Shown here: positions 37,191 to 48,928 of the stretch, in pieces | Numbering within the stretch: position 1 is the first letter of the stretch | How the letters are laid out: every line of letters starts with the position of its first letter | NCBI RefSeq assembly: GCF_963169125.1 | Contig: NC_084793.1 | Coordinates: 232,515,360-232,579,359 of the forward strand | Direction: 5' to 3' | DNA from: Humulus lupulus | Lineage: Eukaryota > Streptophyta > Magnoliopsida > Rosales > Cannabaceae | DNA length: 64,000 nt | The notes under the pieces: generated by a model | What the model was told of the DNA's origin: nothing | The model's database searches: none | Seen by the model: only the letters and a program-made list of their open reading frames with translations | Position numbers and translations under genes: made by a program

Positions 37191-40100
37191 CAACCCAGAT
37201 CAGGTACTTTGCCTCCCGGATAAACCCGCATTTTAATAACCGAACTACTTCTTCCTCAAGGGCTTCAGCTCAGACCGTTCCCAAACATCTCCGTTTTTTG
37301 GATTTTGTAGGCACATTCTTGTCCAAATTTAAGGTGTGCATTATTACATTCGGACTTGTTCCTACCATATCTTCATGCGAACAGGCGAAGACGTCTAGGT
37401 ATTTCTGTAAAAAAAAATTGACGAGCTCCTTTTTCCTTTTGTCGTCAAGATTCTTTCCCATCTTTACGACTCTTGAAGCTTCTTTGGGGTTGATGTTTAC
37501 TTCCTCAAGCTCTTCTGTGGCTTTGAGCTCTGTTCTGTCTTTGCCTACCCTTGGGTCAACGTCGTTGCATTTGGTGACCTTATTATCCTCTTTTTGCTGT
37601 GGTTCTTCTGTCCCATGAGTAACTTCTACTTTCTGGGACTCCTTACCTCCATCATTTATGACCATCACTTGCTGCCCAGGTTGTGATTTTCCCTTCATAG
37701 AAATGTTATAGCATTCCCTGGCAGCGAGCTGATCACCTCTAACGGTGCATATTCCCGCGACTGAGGGGAATTTCATTGCTAGGTGGTGGCTAGAGGTTAT
37801 GGCTTCAAATGCCATCAACGCAGGTCGGCCCAAAATCGCATTGTATGCAGCCGAACAATCGATTACCATGAATTCAAGCAACTTGGAAATAGTTCGTGAC
37901 TCTTCTCCCAATGTCACCACCAATCCGATCGTCTTGATGGCTGCCGACCCTTCACCAAAAAAACCCGTACAGAGTCATCGAGGTCTCCTTCAAATCAATT
38001 ACAGATAACCCCATTTTTTCCAGGGTGGACCTGAAAAGTAGATTCACAGAACTTCCATTATCCACTAGTGTTCTTTGGACCCTTTGGCTGGCGAGCTGAA
38101 CGGTTATCACCAGCGGATCGTTTTGTGGGAATTGGACGTGGCTAGCATCCTCTTTTGTGAAAATGATTGGTTGCTTTTCCAATCGCTGCTATTTCGATAA
38201 CCGTTGTTCCGAGACGAACTCCACCCCGTTATGGGACTTCAGTTCGTTAATGTACCTCTTCTGGGCCCCACTGCTCGTGCCTGTCAAATGAGTTCCTCCC
38301 AAAATGGTGGTTATATCTCCTCCCACTATCAGAGGAGGTTCGACCTGGTTTGTTTGAGCTCCGTTTTGGCCTACTGGTGCTTCAGGGATTGATTGAGGGT
38401 TTGCTCCAGCGAGCTGATTAGGGACCGCCCGATTTTGGGCATACTGGGCCAACGCTCCGACTCTGATGAGAGTTTCGATCTCATCCTTTAGCTGTCTACA
38501 GTCATCAGTGTTATGACCGATGTCATTATGGAATCGACAAAACTTTGAAGAATCTCTCTTCGCCCTCTGGTTCTTCAACAGTTTTGGATTCTTCCATGGA
38601 ATGCGTTTAGAATTTGCCAGGAAGATGTGCTCCTTTAGTTTCCGTTAGGTTGATATAAGTAGCGTAAACATGTTTGAACTTCTCCACAGACTTATTTTTC
38701 TTCGTCCCGCTCTGGTCGCCCTCGCCATTTCCCTTCCTTTTGTTATTCCCCCTTGGTTATTCTGGGTAACGGTTTGAGTCGTAGCTGCAACATTTGTTAC
38801 CACTCCAACGGGCTGGACAGGGATCTAGCTGGTTCCTGCAATAGAAGCTCATACCTCCTCTAGGTTAATCCATTCTTGAGCTCAGGCCAAGAATTTTTCC
38901 ACACTCTTAACTCATTTTCTTTTGAGTTCCTGCCATAGGTCGCCCCCGACGAGGATTCCTGTCCTCGGTGCCATTAGCGGAGAGTTGTCATCAACATCCC
39001 TAGCTCGTGTAGGGACATTGGAAAATCTTCTTAGATATGCCTTCAACGTCTCGCCAAGTTGTTGCTTTACATTGGCCAATGAATTAGTATCAACCTGAGC
39101 TGCATGTGAAGCTCGGAATGCTTTTTTGAAATCAGAAGAAAACTTCTTCCACAAGCTTATGGAATGCCTCTTGTATTGCTTAAACAACTGCTTGGCTGGC
39201 CCGACCAGAGTTGCAGGGAATAAAATACACCTTAGATCGAGCCCGACATTGTGAGCCATCATCATGGTGTTAAACATTCCAAGGTGATCTGACGAATCTC
39301 CATCTCCATCAAATTTTGACAGGTGTGGCATTCTAAATCCCACCGGATATGTGGCCGCCGCAATATTTGGAGCGAAAGGTTCGAGCTCCTCATCTAAGTC
39401 ACAATCATCTTTTTCTTTTCTAGATAAAAGCCTCTTCATTTGCTCTTCCATCAAAGCTAGTTTTTTTAGGGTTTGGTCCCTAGGTTACCTGGGGGCTGTT
39501 CAACAGCTCCTATCCTATCATATGCGTTTGATGGGTTATTGTCCCTCCAAGCTCGATCTTGGTTTTGTGGGGCATTCCCATTATCGCGTACTATGGACGG
39601 ACCTCATTCTTGTCGAGTATAGCTAATATCTTCGTTCCGAGCTAGATTCCTTCTCTGCGAATTCAGACGATTGCGTAAATCGGGTTGCGAATCATACCGA
39701 GGGCTCTGTGCTGAACTTAAATGATTCCTTAGGTCGCCCTCGGACCTACCACTACGATGACTTTCGATCCAGAGACTCCTGTTTGCAAAGCTTACAACTC
39801 GCGGCTAGGGCCGAGGATCTAGATTTTTGACACGTGTTCGTGGGACGTAAGTATTGGAAGATGGGGGAGGATTTCTCCTACTGTCTCCATAAGCTAGAAT
39901 GTCCCATTGAGGAAGAGGTGGTGTCGGATGTCTTATAGGTGATGGGGGATGCCTTATTGGTGAGGCTATCATCGTTCCACCAAGGCGGACTAAATTAGTT
40001 TGCCTCTATTCTACTCCAATGTCTCTAGTTCTCTGTGCCTGGTGATCCGATCGCGACGTAAGGCGGTTTGTTGGAGCATTTTGTCTTCGTGAGCCTGTCC

Positions 40101-40637
40101 CAACCCCCCGTCGTGGATTTTCATGGGCATTCCTGGGGGCCGGTGAAGAAGGCACCAAACTTGGGGTTGCAGTCCTAACTGACCGACTGACATGCTAAGG
40201 ACCCCTATGATGATTGCTGGGTCGAGCATTCTGGTGATCTCGCCCCGTAGGTACAGAACTTTGAGTGGCGGTTTTGACTGATCGACTCGGTTTGGATCGG
40301 TTATTCCTGTGGGACTTATGAGACCCACTCTGCCTCTTTCTGACATTAACGTTGGTTGCAAGAGGGGGTAACCAAGCCAAAACCACCTCAATCTGTCTGT
40401 TTGCCTTAGCGAGATGGCTTCTCAATTGTATGTTTTTCAACTTGACGGCAGTTAGGTAGTCTAGATTTGGATTCGGCGGCAATGACGCCGAACTCCCAGT
40501 GTCGCCTTGTCCCGCCAGTTGTTTTCCCGGATGTTGCTGAATCTCAGGGCCATGTTCATTCAAAACAGCATTATGAAGGGTCTCTTACCCATCGAGCTGT
40601 TCTATCTCATTATCATGCATTGAGCGAGTGAGCACCA
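37191..40637 (-). pseudogene. Element A gag, protease and start of RT
   Basis: The minus-strand gag starts at the ATG at 40637 (context VLTRS). It continues through an RS-rich region (39600-40400), a capsid domain (38912-39454; ATYPVGFRMPHLSKFDGDGD) and a degenerate nucleocapsid motif CRFHNDIGHNTDDC (about 38500-38545). Protease at 37952-38182 has the active-site loop LVDNGSSVNLLF. A linker rich in Glu/Lys leads to the first RT residues at 37191, where element B interrupts. Stops and frameshifts divide it into at least five open pieces, so it is dead. Confidence 0.92.
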
Positions 40638-40676
40638 TAATGAGAATCGACTGGGATTTTGATGAAGCACCAATTT

Positions 40677-40698
40677 GCTCTCAACGAAAGCACCAAAC
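40677..40698 (-). other. Element A primer binding site region
   Basis: On the minus strand TTTGGTGCTTTCGTTGAGAG directly follows the LTR; it differs by one base from the box in B and C. Confidence 0.6.
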
Positions 40699-41422
40699 TG
40701 TTGACGCGGTTTTTCACCAACAATGTATTAAGAAATAATAAAGGCAGATTAGTGCTTGATGGTAAACCGTAATGAAAAATATCCAAAATTCACTCAAGAA
40801 CACAGAACTTTTACGTGGTTCAGTGGTTAAAATCCACCTAGTCTACGAGTCAATATTATTACTATTTCTCTCTCTATTTTGGCTGAGTTTCGGTATTACA
40901 GAATAATCGTCCCCCTTTCCTGTCCGATATTCCCAGTATTTATAGGGGAATTCCATGGACATGTTTGGGTAACCGCGTGAGTCAATCACGCATTTACATA
41001 ATGTCTATATTCAATACAAATAATTCCCATTTATATTGGGATATGATTTGATCACAAAGTAAATATGTCCTGCTATCTTGGATAATAAATATGATAGCCT
41101 AGCCATGAACAAGCGTATAAACAGATCCTGAATCTTTGGGGATTATTTAGTGTGCGTTATATCTGAATCACCCCGAGCTGCGTATCTTCCACGAGCTTGT
41201 GTTCTGACAGTTATCCGACCCCGAGCTAGTGCTTTGATGACTTATCTTTTTCGTAGTTCGTGGTAAAGTCAGGACACCCAATGCCAGGTTTGACCATTAC
41301 GAACCTTGAGTTGTCCGTATAGATAATAATCAAATATTCTACTTGATTACCTTTCCACGTATTTATCTGTCAGCTCTACTCGAGCTGAGTGAATGAACTC
41401 GTGCTAAGATTAGGGTACAACA
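40699..41422 (-). repeat. 5' LTR of element A (724 bp)
   Basis: It is a direct repeat of 11485-12207 and ends ...GGGTACAACA before the duplicated AACAT. A TATA motif on the minus strand is at 40937-40944. Confidence 0.93.
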
Positions 41423-41427
41423 AACAT
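41423..41427. repeat. Target-site duplication of element A (right), AACAT
   Basis: It matches 11480-11484. Confidence 0.9.
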
Positions 41428-42633
41428 GTTACCAAGCATACAATATAATTAAACATTAGGATATTGACCGGGTTCTTTTTGTTAAACGAAATTACAAAAA
41501 TACGCTAAGACATTCCTTGGGCTTCAAAGCTTCTTGTAATCTCCATGGGTTTCGTCCTTTGTTGTGAGCCTTGGGAATTGCACACCCAAACTCTAACCAT
41601 AGGTTCTAAATGAAATGACCTAATTTCCAAAATTATGATTTTATCAAAGGTTTGTAAACTTTTGTTATTAAAATAATAATTTCATAAATTACTAATTTAA
41701 ACTAATGGAAAGTGGTTACTATTTATTAAATAATAATTTCATAAATTATTAATTAATAACTAATAGTTTCCAAAACTATTATCAAATTTTTGAGAAAAAT
41801 AATTCATAATTATTTAAATAAATAATTGATATTTGCGAAAAATACTATTATTTAATGGGAATTATTGAGATTATAATTCTTAAATTATATTTAATTAATA
41901 ATTAATTAGTTTCTATTAACTAAATTTTGACTCCAATTAAGGTATTCAAAAATTTCCATTTCTTTAAATGAAAATAAATTATTAATCTTATTAGTGATTT
42001 CTTAAACCAATATTTGATTTCAATATATCATATATTTTTCATTAAGAAATGAAAACTAATAATCTTGTTTCATAAAGAATGTATTTGACTAATTTAAATT
42101 TTTTAATTTTAAATTTAAATAAGTTAAATATCACCATCTTTCCTATTTTTAAGGAGGCCAATATTCTCATATTATTTATTAAACAAAAATATTTGGTCAT
42201 TTAACTAACAAACTAATTATTCTCATTTATATCTTAACATCAAATATTAGTATCTATATATATTTATTTAAATTAAATAATTAATCTTATTAATTAAATA
42301 ATATATATAAAAAATTTGTTGCTTACCTGTCATGACAAATTGCTTTGTCATAAATAGAAACAGAAGATAGAACATACTTATAATATTTATCAACTAAAAT
42401 TCCCACTTTATTTAGCGATTACAGACAATTTTTATATTATTATCTTGAATTAAATCATCTTGTATATATATTATTATACGCATACTTAATTCAATATCAC
42501 ATCAATAATATTGTATCTTCATAATAAATAAGATGTATAATTAAATACAAATATGAATGTAAAATATTAACTTTATTTAATTAACAGTAATCGTTTATAC
42601 AAAAAATACTCTTTAGTGACACAAATTCCAACA
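41428..42633 (-). repeat. Outer copia 5' LTR/leader remainder
   Basis: Very AT-rich with no genes. Its right edge, on the minus strand TGTTGGAATTTGTGTCAC, looks like the start of a copia LTR and is followed outward by non-repetitive DNA. The LTR's inner end is not resolved. Confidence 0.5.
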
Positions 42634-43515
42634 TCTTCACCATTACATCTCAATGCTTTGGGATTGCTTTGGCCTGATATTGTGGTAGGAGTTCTTTAGA
42701 TTTAGGTTATGCCATTAGCATTGACGTTTTGGTGGCTGGGAGATGATGGTGTTGGTGATGATGCAATGAGTGGTGGAAGGTTGACACTGGCCATCAAATC
42801 GAAAGGGACGATCTACATGGTTGCATTTTACAAATTTATATGTTTCTAATGACGTTTTGTTGTTACATCTTTCTCAAAGTTTTCCTGTGGGACTTCAATA
42901 ATGTTTTTTTTTCCTTTAGGTGTGGTATCGATTGCTTGCTATGTTTTATCTTAGTGTTAACCTAGTGTTTGGTACTAACAATGATAAAGTTAATCATTTG
43001 ATTTTTTTTCCATATATTTTCTTCAATTTTTGGGATAAATTATTGAAATTCGCATATTTAGGAAAATTGAGATTCTTCCAAATTAAAACATTGTTGTCAA
43101 GATATCATTGGTATTTTACTTAGATATGTATATTAGGTAGGTTAGGTAGGTGTATGTTTGGTGTTAGGCAGAAAAACTATATTTTTATAATAAATAAAAT
43201 TCCCATTTTGGAGAACTCATCAGCGTCATCAACATATTTTTTAGTAAAGTGTCTCAAAGATCGTATGGGTTGAAATTAGTCTATTTTTTTAAATAAAAAA
43301 TATATATGTAATGAAATGGAATAAGATTTAGGGACATGTAATTTGTGAGTAACAAGATGAGGGAGGCTAACGAACATAATCAAGATGGTCACAAGCAAGT
43401 TAGACATAACGAGGAGAAGTACATTTCTCGCTTCATGAATCACACAAACTTGTTGAGTCACGAGAGAATGTGTTCATAGGGATTCGAAAACTAGAATTAG
43501 CTCCCATATCAACAA
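42634..43515. other. Unassigned intergenic stretch
   Basis: Short ORFs (42920-43123 plus, 43276-43461 minus) are AT-driven and lack recognisable motifs. I see no gene here. Confidence 0.4.
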
Positions 43516-43952
43516 CTACCACGTATGAAGAAGGATAAGAGCAAGAGGGATTCGAAATTTTTTTGCCAATTTCACTATAACAACACAATGAAATTGAGCA
43601 TTTGATTCAATAAGGATACTTATATCACTCATAGACGAAAGAAGCCAAGGATCAATTGATCTTGAGCTTCCCAATCTTCGTAATCGGATGAGACTGTACA
43701 CAGTTCTTGATCAGCCGTAAACGAATATTTTGGAGGAGCGGAATCTGGATCAAAGAATTTGGAGAGACAAGGTCCTCGGATTGTAGCAAGAACTTGATGT
43801 TTCAAAGACAAGAAGTTGAAATCATCATGTTTAATCGATAGTGCATGTTTGAACGAACTGATTTGGAGCTTGAAGCTTGAGCTGCCATGGTGGTTTGAGA
43901 AAGATGAAGAGGACGAACAAAGGGGCTTGAGAGCAAGAAGCTCTAATACCAT
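43516..43952 (-). pseudogene. Element E: copia gag N-terminal fragment
   Basis: The minus-strand ORF starts at 43952 and overlaps the primer binding site. It shows copia gag landmarks: FKHALSIKHDDFNFLSLKHQ, VLATIRG, then DYEDWEAQDQLILGF and, in the next frame, PWLLSSMSD. The family usually has W for S in the 'NFLLWK' block and continues for 250 more residues, which are missing, so this is the 5' end of an otherwise lost copia element with at least one frameshift near 43640. Confidence 0.8.
43940..43951 (-). other. Element E primer binding site
   Basis: On the minus strand TGGTATTAGAGC lies 1 nt after the LTR; it is a one-base variant of the tRNA-iMet site. Confidence 0.85.
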
Positions 43953-44205
43953 TGAACGAATATTGGAAAGAAGGTTTTGAGAGTAAATGAAAATCTAGCC
44001 TGGATCAAACTAGATTTTCATTTACTCTCAAAACTGTTTATTGATTGCTTAATGAAACTGTACAAGAGAAGCTATTTATATAGCTGAGTACAAAAGAATA
44101 CCAAAACCAACTAGTAACAAACTGATTACAAGAATGACTAACTACATCAACAACTAACCACTAACCAATCGAACCAATAACTAATCTAACAGAAATGTTA
44201 CAACA
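43953..44205 (-). repeat. Element E 5' LTR (253 bp)
   Basis: On the minus strand it starts TGTTGTAACATTTC and ends TATTCGTTCA, next to the PBS, with a TATATAAATAG-like TATA box near 44075-44085. No partner LTR is seen. It contains a perfect 24-nt hairpin (43975-44033). Confidence 0.8.
43975..44033. repeat. Perfect 24-nt inverted repeat, 11-nt loop
   Basis: Arms 43975-43998 (ttttgagagtaaatg...) and 44010-44033 are exact reverse complements. It lies in the R/U5 part of the E LTR. Confidence 0.95.
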
Positions 44206-44754
44206 TACTAAGATGCCTTAACACTCAACTAAAAATGAGAAAACAATCATCAATTAATAGAAATCAAATTCTTTCAAAAAAAAAACAAAACAAAACAAAA
44301 GTTAATAGAAATCAAATACTATCAAAAAACATAAATCAATATCTTAATATTAATTGAATATAACACATCACAATTAATTATCTTATATTATTGATATGTA
44401 ATTTGAAAGATATATATATATATATAATTATTCAGTTATAGTTGCGTAAAAGTCCTTGTGTGTTTATCAAGTTTTTCCATAGTAATTAGGACCCAATTGG
44501 TCATTGTAATAGATTTTTTTTATCATTTGTATAAATAAATCATACAATGTTGTAGTTTTCTTTCCCTCTCCGTTATATACTACAAGTTGATAATGGAAAT
44601 GAACCTAGAAAAGATAGAATAATTACCACAAAAAATAATGCTAAAAAAATAAATCCAATGGAGATCATATACAGCTCTTCCTCCTCTTGAATCCCATAAA
44701 TAACGTATAAAATTATACTTGTGAATCAGCTATCTAACCTCGCTGTTTAAAGCT
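44206..44754. other. Intergenic, downstream of the PPR gene
   Basis: AT-rich DNA with a (TA)n run near 44410 and an A/C-rich run near 44275-44300. It includes the 3' flank of the PPR gene. No gene is seen. Confidence 0.5.
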
Positions 44755-46719
44755 TCATGTCAATTCATGTTCCTGGTTTATCTCTGACTGTGCTGAGCAT
44801 GCTTCTTCTTTCAGTTGCAAAATCAAAGTATCTAACACTTCATAGATAAACAAATCCTCAGAATGACCCCTATTCTCAACTCCAAAAACATGACGATTTC
44901 CATTCACTTGGACAATGCTTTGCCCTGGAAATTTCTTCGTTTTATTACTTTTCATCATTTTTCTTATTGCTGCAACATCATCCCACCTTTGATCTGATGC
45001 ATAAATGCTAGCCATCTCAACATATGGGACTGCAACCAAAGGGTCCAGCTTAAAGAGACGATCAGATATATACTCGCCAATTTCTACGTTTCTATGAATC
45101 TTGCAAGAACTAAGCAACGAACTCCAAATACCAACATCAGGTTTAACGGGCATTTTTTGAACTAGCTCCAAGGCTTCTTTTATTCTTCCTTTGCGGCCAA
45201 AGAGATCCACCATACAAGAATAATGGTCTAAGCCAGGGTCTATGAAATATTCATTTGTCATCATATCAAAGTACTCCATTCCTTTCTCTAGGATACCTGA
45301 GTGAGTACAAGCTTGGAGAACAGCAAGAAATGTGATGTGGTTTGGTTTCATGCCTAAGGTCAGCATTGTATTGAAAAGATCAAAAGCTTCTTCAACTTCA
45401 CCATTCAAAGCGCACCCTGAAATCATTGTTGTCCAGGAGACGAGAGTTTTTTCTGGCATGATGAAAAAGAGCTCTCGCGCATCATTCATACTTCCACATT
45501 TTGCATACATATCAATTAGTGCATTGCAAACCACTGTGTTGTGTCTTAATCCGTTTGAAAATGCATAGCTGTCAATCCATTTACCTAGCTCAAGTGCTCC
45601 TGTTTGGCCAAAGCCTGAAATAAGAGAAAGCATGGTAACCAAATCAGGTTTCTCACCGGCTGCTTCCATAGAATGAAACAATCTCAATGCCTCATCTAAA
45701 TCCCCTTTCTCAGCATAGCCGCTAATTATAACAGTCCACGAAACACAAGTTCTATAAGGCATGTTGTCAAATTGAAGTCTTGCTGAAACAATGTCACCAC
45801 TCTTAGAATACATGGATACAAGAGTGTTAACAACAGAAATATCAGAATCACAACCCAGTTGAATTCCATGACAATGAATCAAAGTACCTTGAAGCAGTGC
45901 TTCTGGTTGTGCACATGACGAGAGAAGGCTTACAACAGAGCTCGAATCCGCTCTATATCCATCACACAACATCTGTTTGTAGCAATTTATAGCATCATGA
46001 AACTTTTCAAAGTTTGAGTAAGCTGCTATCATTGAATTCCAAGAGACAACAGTTCTCACGCCCAAGTCAACCCTATCAAACACGACCTTGGCTAAATCAA
46101 GATCACCGCATTTGGCATAGGCACCAATCCAAGTGTTAGCTAGAGAAATATCTGCCTCTAATCCGATTTGAATTCCAAGCGAATGAATAGCTTTCAGTAA
46201 TTTGACGTTCTTTGAGTGTGAACTCACTTGAGTCAACCCCAAAACTGTCACCGTATCAGGCCGAATCCCAGAAAACATCATCTGAAAAAATAGACAAAGA
46301 ACTTTATCAAGAAAACCCGACTGAGCAAATCCCACAATCATTGAATTCCAAGCAGCCACATCTCTCATGGTCATTTTCTCGAACACAGTGTAGGCAACAC
46401 CAAACTGACTGCACTTCACATACATATCAACCACAGCTGTTTGCACAAAGACATCCAGCTGAAATGAAGATTTCACAACGTGGGTATGAACCATCTGGGA
46501 TAATCTAATATAGGATAGCTTCGAACAGGCTTTCGCGACGAAGGGAAAGGTGAAATTGTTAGGTTCCACACCATTTTGTTTCATTTGACGATATAGAATA
46601 AGTGCTTTGTGGGAATGGCCTTGATTCACAGCCTCTCTTATGATGGAGTTCCAGAACCCAACGGTCGAAAAATTTGAAAAACGGTTGAGATATGGAGTCA
46701 GTGAAAAGGATGGAATCAT
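44755..46719 (-). CDS. Pentatricopeptide repeat protein, PLS class with E-type C-terminus (like At4g19191)
   Basis: An intact, intron-free 654-residue protein and the only clearly functional host gene in the window. PPR proteins bind organelle RNA base by base, and E-class members usually serve C-to-U editing or processing. The N-terminus (about 20 residues, hydroxylated and basic, few acids) could be an organelle presequence. From about residue 20 to 540 there are tandem P, L and S repeats, each with VVSWNSMI- or CNALIDMYAKCG-type turns. The end (about 545-640) matches E and E+ motifs (PDVGIWSSLLSSCKIHRN, VPYVEMASIY) and lacks a DYW deaminase domain. The start is fixed by an in-frame TGA just upstream of the ATG. 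Length and sequence closely resemble Arabidopsis At4g19191, annotated as mitochondrial; the exact RNA target is unknown to me. Confidence 0.95.
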   Translation of the reverse strand: MIPSFSLTPYLNRFSNFSTVGFWNSIIREAVNQGHSHKALILYRQMKQNGVEPNNFTFPFVAKACSKLSYIRLSQMVHTHVVKSSFQLDVFVQTAVVDMYVKCSQFGVAYTVFEKMTMRDVAAWNSMIVGFAQSGFLDKVLCLFFQMMFSGIRPDTVTVLGLTQVSSHSKNVKLLKAIHSLGIQIGLEADISLANTWIGAYAKCGDLDLAKVVFDRVDLGVRTVVSWNSMIAAYSNFEKFHDAINCYKQMLCDGYRADSSSVVSLLSSCAQPEALLQGTLIHCHGIQLGCDSDISVVNTLVSMYSKSGDIVSARLQFDNMPYRTCVSWTVIISGYAEKGDLDEALRLFHSMEAAGEKPDLVTMLSLISGFGQTGALELGKWIDSYAFSNGLRHNTVVCNALIDMYAKCGSMNDARELFFIMPEKTLVSWTTMISGCALNGEVEEAFDLFNTMLTLGMKPNHITFLAVLQACTHSGILEKGMEYFDMMTNEYFIDPGLDHYSCMVDLFGRKGRIKEALELVQKMPVKPDVGIWSSLLSSCKIHRNVEIGEYISDRLFKLDPLVAVPYVEMASIYASDQRWDDVAAIRKMMKSNKTKKFPGQSIVQVNGNRHVFGVENRGHSEDLFIYEVLDTLILQLKEEACSAQSEINQEHELT

Positions 46720-46800
46720 TTCTCATTTGTAATGGCCGTGGCGGCAAAAACAACCCACCTCTAGTAAACCTCTATCTAACGGATAAATACTATGTATGAA

Positions 46801-47995
46801 GAAAAAAAATCTGCTCTCATATTATAATGTCTGTCTTGTTCTACCAACTAATTTAATAATTTAAGACACATCATCTAATTAATTAACTATTAATAAAATT
46901 ATTTGACAACCTTAATATAAATTAACCGAGTTTTCAATTATCTCTCCTCAATTAATGTTAAATTTTTTCTCCAATCAAAATAATAATAATTAGTTGAAAA
47001 TCCTTATTAAAATTTATTCTCAATTAATTAAAAATCCTATTTTTTGGTGATATTTGTCGAAAATCTTTATTAAAATTTAATCTCAATTAATTAAAAGTCT
47101 AATTTTTTTTTAGTAATCAGTCACGTTAAACGACTAATTTTTTTTAAATATTTTTAGAAATAAAAATAAAATAGAAAACCACATTAACATTATTGCTCTC
47201 AATATTAAAGGAAATAAAATACATATATAAAGTTAAAATCGTCATATATTAATGTTAAATTTAAATTAAAATTAAAATAAAATATTAGTTCCATTTAAAT
47301 TAGGGGAATAGCAATTCTTATTCAAATTAAGATTATACAATCAAATTTTCATGTTTTTCCTTCTTCTGTTATTTTGCATAAGAAAACGTTATTTCTTCAC
47401 TCCTATTTTATTGTAGAATAATACATGTAAGTGCCATTTAAAAAAAAAAATCACATATAGTTATGTTATGTCAGTAATGACTTGTGATCAAATTTTAACT
47501 TTTATAAAGAAATGCTATGTATTTTATTTCCTTTAACGTTGAGAGCAATAATGTTAATGTAGTTTTCTATTTTATTTTTATTTCCAAAAATATTTTAAAT
47601 TTTTTTAGTCATTTAACGTGATTGATTACCAAAAAAATTAGACTTTTAATTAATTGAGATTAAATTTTAATAAGGATTTTTGACAAATGTCACCAAAAAA
47701 TAAGACTTTTAATTAATTGAGATTAAATTTTAATAAGGATTTTCAACTAATTTTATATTTAACTGATGGATATTATTGCTAAATTTAAATTGAGATTATT
47801 TTTCTTTTAAAAATAAATTGATATTATTATTGGAGAGAGAGATTAGCATTAATTGATGAGAGATAATTGAAAGCTCAATTAATTCACTTTAACGTTGTCA
47901 AATAATTTTATTAATAGTTAATTAAATCAGATGGGGTGTCTTAAATTATGGTGGACAAGGATGAGATAGTATAATAAGATAGCAGATTTTTTTTC
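46801..47995. mobile_element. 1.2-kb foldback (MITE-like) element upstream of the PPR gene
   Basis: The ends are perfect 15-bp inverted repeats (gaaaaaaaatctgct at 46801-46815 and its reverse complement at 47981-47995). Homology continues inward as long imperfect arms, about 46801-47228 against 47513-47995, with matching landmarks such as 'ttaattaactattaataaaattatttgacaa' split over positions 46880-46915 and 47895-47930. The loop is about 285 bp. The right arm has about 70 extra bases. Flanks 46783-46800 and 47997-48014 agree at 14 of 18 positions, perhaps an eroded target duplication. No coding sequence is seen, so it is non-autonomous. The superfamily is unclear. Confidence 0.8.
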
Positions 47996-48923
47996 CATAA
48001 ATATTATACATAAATTATGTTTTTGCCGATGTGCAAACTACGAGTCATCATTTTAGACTTAATACATGTGTCCTCTTTTTTTTTTTTGAATAAATGTCTC
48101 CTCTTATTTATTTATTTGAAAAGAAAAAGAACAATTTCATTTATATTTATACACAAATTATTATTCATTGTTATCGTGGAATTTCTTCTAACTGTGTAAT
48201 CTGTTTAATGGCCAATTCAAATACTAATAACAAATACTCTCTTGTTATTTCTATTTTTAATTCTTTTCCACCCGTTCCATTCTTTTCTATAAACTACCCC
48301 GTGTATAATATAAAGATCTAAAACGTAAAGCCAAATCTTCTGTTACTTTAGATGTAAAAACTTTCAACAATTTTTTTTAGAAAATAAGCTAAAGGAAGAC
48401 CATCTAAAGTTTTGATAAAGCTCCACCCATTAAATATCTTTAATCGCATTATCATCTTGTATTTTGTTCGGAGAGAAAAGTAATCACTTGAAAAATAAAT
48501 AAATTATAACAATATTAAATTGCAATAAGAATAATAGTAATATGAAGACATTTACAAATAATTATTGGAAAATGATAAGAAATAACTTAATGATATGTTT
48601 ACTTAAGTTAAATGTGAATCATTTGTGTAGTAATGATTCACATACATACACATGTATATTAAAATAATGAAAGAGAGAATTTGGTGAGATAAAAAGAGAA
48701 AAGAATTGAAATGTTTCTCACCTTCAATTATTTATAAGGGTAATGATTTCTATTTTTGTTATTTTTTTTATAAATAAAAAATTAATAGACAATTTTGTTC
48801 TTTGAGAATAAATCTCACAAAATAACTACTTTATGTTTCAAAATAGTAATTTAATCAATTTAAACATTCTGTTACATGATGATGTTAACAAATTAAAATG
48901 ATTCTTATTCCTTTCTTGAAATA
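47996..48923. other. AT-rich intergenic DNA
   Basis: Only short, compositionally biased ORFs (48017-48199, 48094-48321). I see no gene or repeat here. Confidence 0.5.
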
Positions 48924-48928
48924 AGTAT
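48924..48928. repeat. Target-site duplication of element C (left), AGTAT
   Basis: It is identical to 61628-61632. Confidence 0.96.

Larger units (their letters stand above)
11485..41422 (-). mobile_element. Element A: Tat-lineage Ty3/gypsy with antisense gene, split by elements N and B
   Basis: The element is bounded by LTRs 11485-12207 and 40699-41422 and by the 5-bp duplication AACAT (11480-11484 and 41423-41427). Removing N, B and their target duplications leaves about 12.5 kb, close to element C (12.7 kb). Minus-strand order is 5' LTR, PBS, gag, protease, RT, two RNase H domains, integrase, internal polypurine tract, tandem repeat array, antisense gene (plus strand), polypurine tract and 3' LTR. 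A is visibly more decayed than B and C, as expected for the older element that hosts N and B. Confidence 0.93.
4928..42633 (-). mobile_element. Outer, shattered Ty1/copia retrotransposon (discontinuous host of the nest)
   Basis: Pieces in element order (minus strand) are the 5' LTR and leader at 42633-41428 and 11479-10542, gag at 10541-10189, and protease/integrase at 6410-4928. They are separated by element A and an L1, and truncated on the left by element D. The LTR start TGTTGGAATTTGTGTCAC (reverse of the bases ending at 42633) is a typical copia terminus. RT, RNase H and the 3' LTR would lie left of the window. The exact inner LTR edge and primer binding site were not found, so the LTR/leader split is uncertain. 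Confidence 0.7.

Noticed and set aside
42634..43515. Gene in the stretch beside the copia LTR
   Set aside because: Only short AT-driven ORFs with no family motif in any frame.
46801..47995. Helitron
   Set aside because: Long inverted arms are present, and no TC start or CTRR end with a 3' hairpin was seen.
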